Of a stretch of 64,000 nucleotides of DNA, positions 60,876 through 64,000 are shown one piece after another (the first letter of the stretch is position 1; each line of letters begins with the position of its first letter). The notes beneath the pieces are model-generated. The model had not been told where the DNA came from and made no database searches. It was given only the letters and a program-made list of their open reading frames with translations. The position numbers and the translations under genes were made by a program. Source of the stretch: Chitinophagaceae bacterium (GTDB taxonomy: Bacteria; Bacteroidota; Bacteroidia; Chitinophagales; Chitinophagaceae); contig JADKAM010000004.1 in the NCBI GenBank assembly GCA_016715365.1, forward strand, positions 1-64,000. The letters are read 5' to 3'.

Positions 60876-61829
60876 TTAAAACCGGTGCCATTTCTTTATC
60901 ATCCTTTTTAAAAGCAAAATCAATTCTTTTATGTTGGAATAGATTTTATTTCGCTTGTGGTCGTAATACCAATCCTGCACCAGTTGTACATCGGTAAAAC
61001 GGTTCATGTCAACCGGCTTTGATGTTACCACGTATGAAATGACATTGCCGGCAGAATCATAGATGGGAACAAGTATCGGTTCATTTACAGCGATTGAGAT
61101 ATCCAATTCTTCCCGCTTTAATTTCCAGTTATCTTTAATTGCAAATACATCTATTTTATTTTTTAAAACATGGGGCCAGATAGCTTCAACTAAATTTTGC
61201 CCGTACATTTCTTTAAGCTGATCATTTTGTGTTGTTGCAAGACTGATCATTTTTTTAGTTTGCGTTAAAAAAATGAGTTTGCTTTTGTTGCGGGGTTTGT
61301 TGTTGTAGGTATAATTGTAGCAACTGGTAAAATAAAAACGCTCCCCAATATACTTCCCTGTAGACATGTAAACCGGTAAAGTAGGCGTGATGAAAGGTAT
61401 ATAGCTTTTTAATTTACCTTTTTCGATGTATAGTATCTGCGTTACTTCTGTACGCTTAAAATTGGAGCTGTCTTTTTCAGGTACTTCCCGTTTCATAAAG
61501 TACTGCGTACCGGTAGAATCCATCATAATATCTATGTGGTCACCGTAAAAAGCCTGGTCTATTGAATCCAGTGGACAGTAGGTTATTTTATCAGTTTCGG
61601 CAGTTCTGCTTTCAACCGGTTTTGATGCTTTGATCTCATTTTTGCTGATACGTTTTAAAAGCAGGTTATTTAAACCGGCACTAGTAAAATTTACGGTATC
61701 GCTGGCATAAGCCGCCCATTCAATACCGGGTTTGTTTACAAATTTGTCAAACTGCGTTGGCAGTGGTTTATTTTGAGCAAATAAAACCTGGCTGGCAAAA
61801 AGAAATATAAGGGTGAGTTTCTTTGTCAT
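60876..61829 (-). CDS. Exported protein, weak GldN/PorN-like resemblance
   Basis: 317 residues with a signal peptide (MTKKLTLIFLFASQVLFAQ). The mature protein is mostly beta with many Lys and Asp, and ends in a C-terminal stretch VQLVQDWYYDHKRNKIYSNIKELILLLKRM, where the WYYDHKRNK wording loosely recalls the C-terminus of the type IX secretion/gliding protein GldN. That likeness is faint and may be chance. Otherwise no family is recognised. Monocistronic, 74 bp downstream of the receptor-like gene. Confidence 0.45.
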   Translation of the reverse strand: MTKKLTLIFLFASQVLFAQNKPLPTQFDKFVNKPGIEWAAYASDTVNFTSAGLNNLLLKRISKNEIKASKPVESRTAETDKITYCPLDSIDQAFYGDHIDIMMDSTGTQYFMKREVPEKDSSNFKRTEVTQILYIEKGKLKSYIPFITPTLPVYMSTGKYIGERFYFTSCYNYTYNNKPRNKSKLIFLTQTKKMISLATTQNDQLKEMYGQNLVEAIWPHVLKNKIDVFAIKDNWKLKREELDISIAVNEPILVPIYDSAGNVISYVVTSKPVDMNRFTDVQLVQDWYYDHKRNKIYSNIKELILLLKRMIKKWHRF

Positions 61830-61903
61830 GCAGTTGTAACGATGAGAGACTGAAGTTATTGGAAAAAGATGTTAAAGAAAGCTTATTTAAGCCAGAGAGG
61901 AAA

Positions 61904-64000
61904 TTAAAACGAGAAATAGAACCTTACCAGGGCATTTGCAGGACGGATTTTATAATCATACTCCTGGCTTGTGTTTTTTGTAAGTAATGCGGCATTGAAT
62001 ACTTTGTTATTTGTAATGTTTGTTATAGTTGCTTCAATATCGATATTCCTGAACTTATATCTTAAACCCCAATCAAGAAAGAAATATTTTGAATGAACAG
62101 CCTGGGTATTTTTAAAATCATAATAATCTGTATTTACAGATGTTGAAAATTTAGAGGTCAGAAAAAAATAAATTTTAAAATTATTCTGAATACTGAAATT
62201 TTGAATGTCAGATATTTCATTTCTCATTTGAAATAATTTGCTTTTATTTTTTTGAAGAGACAATGAATTCTCGAAATTCCCCCATGAAAATTTGTTTACT
62301 GTAGTTTTTATTTTTATTTCATTTATTGTGGATGAAATTTGTGTTTCAGTATTTTGCAATAACTGAAGATTTTTTATTTCTCCTCTTACAAAAACTATAG
62401 AAACATTAGTTTTTGCGGTTAAAAAAAACTTATTAATGTAACCTGTAAAATATAGGCTATATTGATTATTCCACCTTTGTATTGCCAGTGTTTTTGTTAA
62501 AGAATTGTTGTAGGTATTGCTTAATAGCAAGTTTCTTTTAAGTGCAGAATAAGAGGTGGTAAAATATATAAACAAACCATTTAGCGGATTCTTATATGCA
62601 AATGAACCTTTGAGATTTTTCAATTTTTCTACAGGGAGTATGCTGTCATTTTGCCGCAAAGTTCTGTAATTAGTTAAAATATACCCGTCGTGTGTATCTA
62701 AAATTGATTTGATTGTTGTTTGTTTTACAAATCCAATTTGCATTTCCAGTTTTGATGTAAGTGGTATTGTTATATCCAAACGTGGGTTTAAGGAAACATT
62801 TGTGTATGTTTTTTTTTGGCCTGTGTTATTGTCTTTTTGTGTAGCGAAATTTGCCTCAATTGGAATAGTTAACGCAAAGGTGTTTTTCTTTTTAATGAAG
62901 CTTAATGTATTAAATATATAAGGTTTTATCCTTTGCCATGTCAATTTGTTTGTTAAGCTATCTGCAGTTAATGCTATGCTATTGTTTAACGGGTTTAAGA
63001 AATAGGATTGTAAATAAATATTAGAGGTTTCAATTCCAAGTTTACTTTCATATTGAAGCGCCTTTTTTTTTCTTGTTAAGGATATTGAGGTATTGGTTAA
63101 AAGGTTTTTTAAATTGGTTTTTTGCTTAAGCTCGGGGAAGTTTGCACCTCCATTAAACACTGCAGCAAACGTGCCAGGTAAAACGGCAAGTTCTTGTGGG
63201 TTAGCTGTATAATTCAGTTTGCTTGAGAAGCTTAATAAAACTTTGCGTTTTACTTTGTTAAACGTAAACTCATTGCTTACGGTATTTGAATTTGATGATA
63301 ATTTTTGCAAAACAGACTGAATTGTTTCAATGTTCCCTGTTTCTGCTGATTGTTCATTTTTATAAGTTAATAAATTCCTCAGGTAATATTTTTGGGTATT
63401 AATTGTATAGTTTAACTCTGTTTTAAATTTATTCTCCTTATTATTATTGTTATAAACTTCTTTAAAATTTATTGTATCGTTCGGCAAAAAAAAGGTAATT
63501 GAATTGCTGCCGATTGAGGTATTATTATCAAAATATTGACTAACATTTAGTTTTAACTGCGCTTTATTTTTTAATACAGTTAAGATATTAAAATGCACCA
63601 GGTGGGAATTGTTGAATGTATATCTTTTAGCAGGCAGGTTAATTGCAGGCAGACTTACAAGATTCAATAATTTCACATTCAAGGTATTATCATCTTCTGC
63701 CCCTAATTGTTTTATTGCATAATTATCATTGAGTTCGCTGTATAAGTAAGAACCACTATTATTGTTTTTGTAAGCCCCTATCAGTTGTAAGTTTTTTCTA
63801 AAATTAAGAGGTGTTAGTTCATTATCCCAGAGTATTGGGGTTACCCCAATACCAAGTTTGGCCTTGGTTATTACCCGGTTTTTTGCTTTTGCTTTTAGCT
63901 TTATGTTTATAGCAGTTCCTTTGGTTGTTGCAAAACTATCAAGTGCTCTTATTGCCTGGTGGTTATTTAAGAGCTGAATTTTGTCAACCAATTCTGAAGG
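61904..64000 (-). CDS. TonB-dependent-receptor-like outer-membrane barrel, N-terminus outside window
   Basis: At least 698 residues; the frame is open to the window end, so the signal peptide and start are missing. The visible part begins in the plug domain (PSELVDKIQLLNNHQAIRAL, then TTKGTAINIKLKAKAKNR), the place where these proteins usually read IPxxLVDKI. A long beta-barrel follows with many Asn/Lys/Thr, ending KIRPANALVRFYFSF with a terminal aromatic. Same broad group as the 44.8 kb receptor but clearly diverged, and more Asn/Lys-rich. Ligand unknown. No SusD-like gene is adjacent on the visible side. Confidence 0.78.
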   Translation of the reverse strand, partial: PSELVDKIQLLNNHQAIRALDSFATTKGTAINIKLKAKAKNRVITKAKLGIGVTPILWDNELTPLNFRKNLQLIGAYKNNNSGSYLYSELNDNYAIKQLGAEDDNTLNVKLLNLVSLPAINLPAKRYTFNNSHLVHFNILTVLKNKAQLKLNVSQYFDNNTSIGSNSITFFLPNDTINFKEVYNNNNKENKFKTELNYTINTQKYYLRNLLTYKNEQSAETGNIETIQSVLQKLSSNSNTVSNEFTFNKVKRKVLLSFSSKLNYTANPQELAVLPGTFAAVFNGGANFPELKQKTNLKNLLTNTSISLTRKKKALQYESKLGIETSNIYLQSYFLNPLNNSIALTADSLTNKLTWQRIKPYIFNTLSFIKKKNTFALTIPIEANFATQKDNNTGQKKTYTNVSLNPRLDITIPLTSKLEMQIGFVKQTTIKSILDTHDGYILTNYRTLRQNDSILPVEKLKNLKGSFAYKNPLNGLFIYFTTSYSALKRNLLLSNTYNNSLTKTLAIQRWNNQYSLYFTGYINKFFLTAKTNVSIVFVRGEIKNLQLLQNTETQISSTINEIKIKTTVNKFSWGNFENSLSLQKNKSKLFQMRNEISDIQNFSIQNNFKIYFFLTSKFSTSVNTDYYDFKNTQAVHSKYFFLDWGLRYKFRNIDIEATITNITNNKVFNAALLTKNTSQEYDYKIRPANALVRFYFSF

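Overview
This looks like a chromosomal segment of a Bacteroidota bacterium, most likely a Chitinophagaceae relative. This is inferred from gene content and style; no marker gene was searched. The evidence is AT-rich DNA, several TAnnTTTG-type -7 promoter boxes, almost no strong Shine-Dalgarno sequences, TonB-dependent-receptor-like outer-membrane barrels, a very large LamG/PKD protein with a type IX secretion (T9SS type B) C-terminus, many small secreted proteins ending their signal peptides in A-Q, and a chorismate dehydratase (MqnA) of the futalosine menaquinone route. There is one RNA gene (tRNA-His with encoded G-1 and CCA). I saw no rRNA, CRISPR array, transposase or prophage.

Layout. 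1-1840: end of a surface-polysaccharide locus (acyltransferase, flippase with a 15-base homopolymer in its coding sequence). 2-7.5 kb: cyclophilin, a 34-residue membrane peptide, a secreted Ppx/GppA-like protein with a coiled-coil partner, small membrane proteins, and an RRM RNA-binding protein with a long leader. 7.6-15.4 kb: GH47 mannosidase, an anchored protein of unknown role, an MFS transporter overlapping a Mur ligase, then a secreted lipocalin-like protein and imidazolonepropionase. 15.5-23.3 kb: CoA-transferase, lysine-forming saccharopine-dehydrogenase-like enzyme, TrmN6, TsaD, MacB-type permease, release factor 3. 23.3-29.6 kb: two related LamG surface proteins. 29.7-31.8 kb: divergent purB and mqnA around a near-perfect palindrome.

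31.0-39.8 kb is a tightly packed plus-strand operon. It begins with mqnA and continues with ten surface-glycan genes: sugar 3,4-ketoisomerase, TylF-type methyltransferase, ATP-grasp ligase, HAD phosphatase, second methyltransferase, PLP sugar aminotransferase, two GT2 glycosyltransferases, hexapeptide acyltransferase and a dTDP-L-rhamnose 4-epimerase-like enzyme. Together they suggest synthesis of a 3-amino-3,6-dideoxyhexose that is further acylated and methylated. Facing it on the minus strand (39.8-44.6 kb) are a GT4 glycosyltransferase, a methyltransferase and a YfhO-like membrane protein, all carrying frameshifts.

44.8-64 kb: TonB-dependent-receptor-like protein, DUF445 protein, tRNA-His, tail-specific protease, DinB protein, subtilisin-like protease, ALDH7-type aldehyde dehydrogenase (a possible partner of the lysine enzyme at 17 kb), panB, an outer-membrane barrel, a frameshifted acyltransferase, an Ntn-hydrolase fused to membrane helices, and a second receptor-like barrel cut by the window end.

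Non-coding structure is rich: two copies of a ~110-bp palindromic element, a 240-bp element with 14-bp terminal inverted repeats, several long perfect inverted repeats, and a pair of mutually exclusive hairpins in a divergent intergenic region that may be a small RNA.
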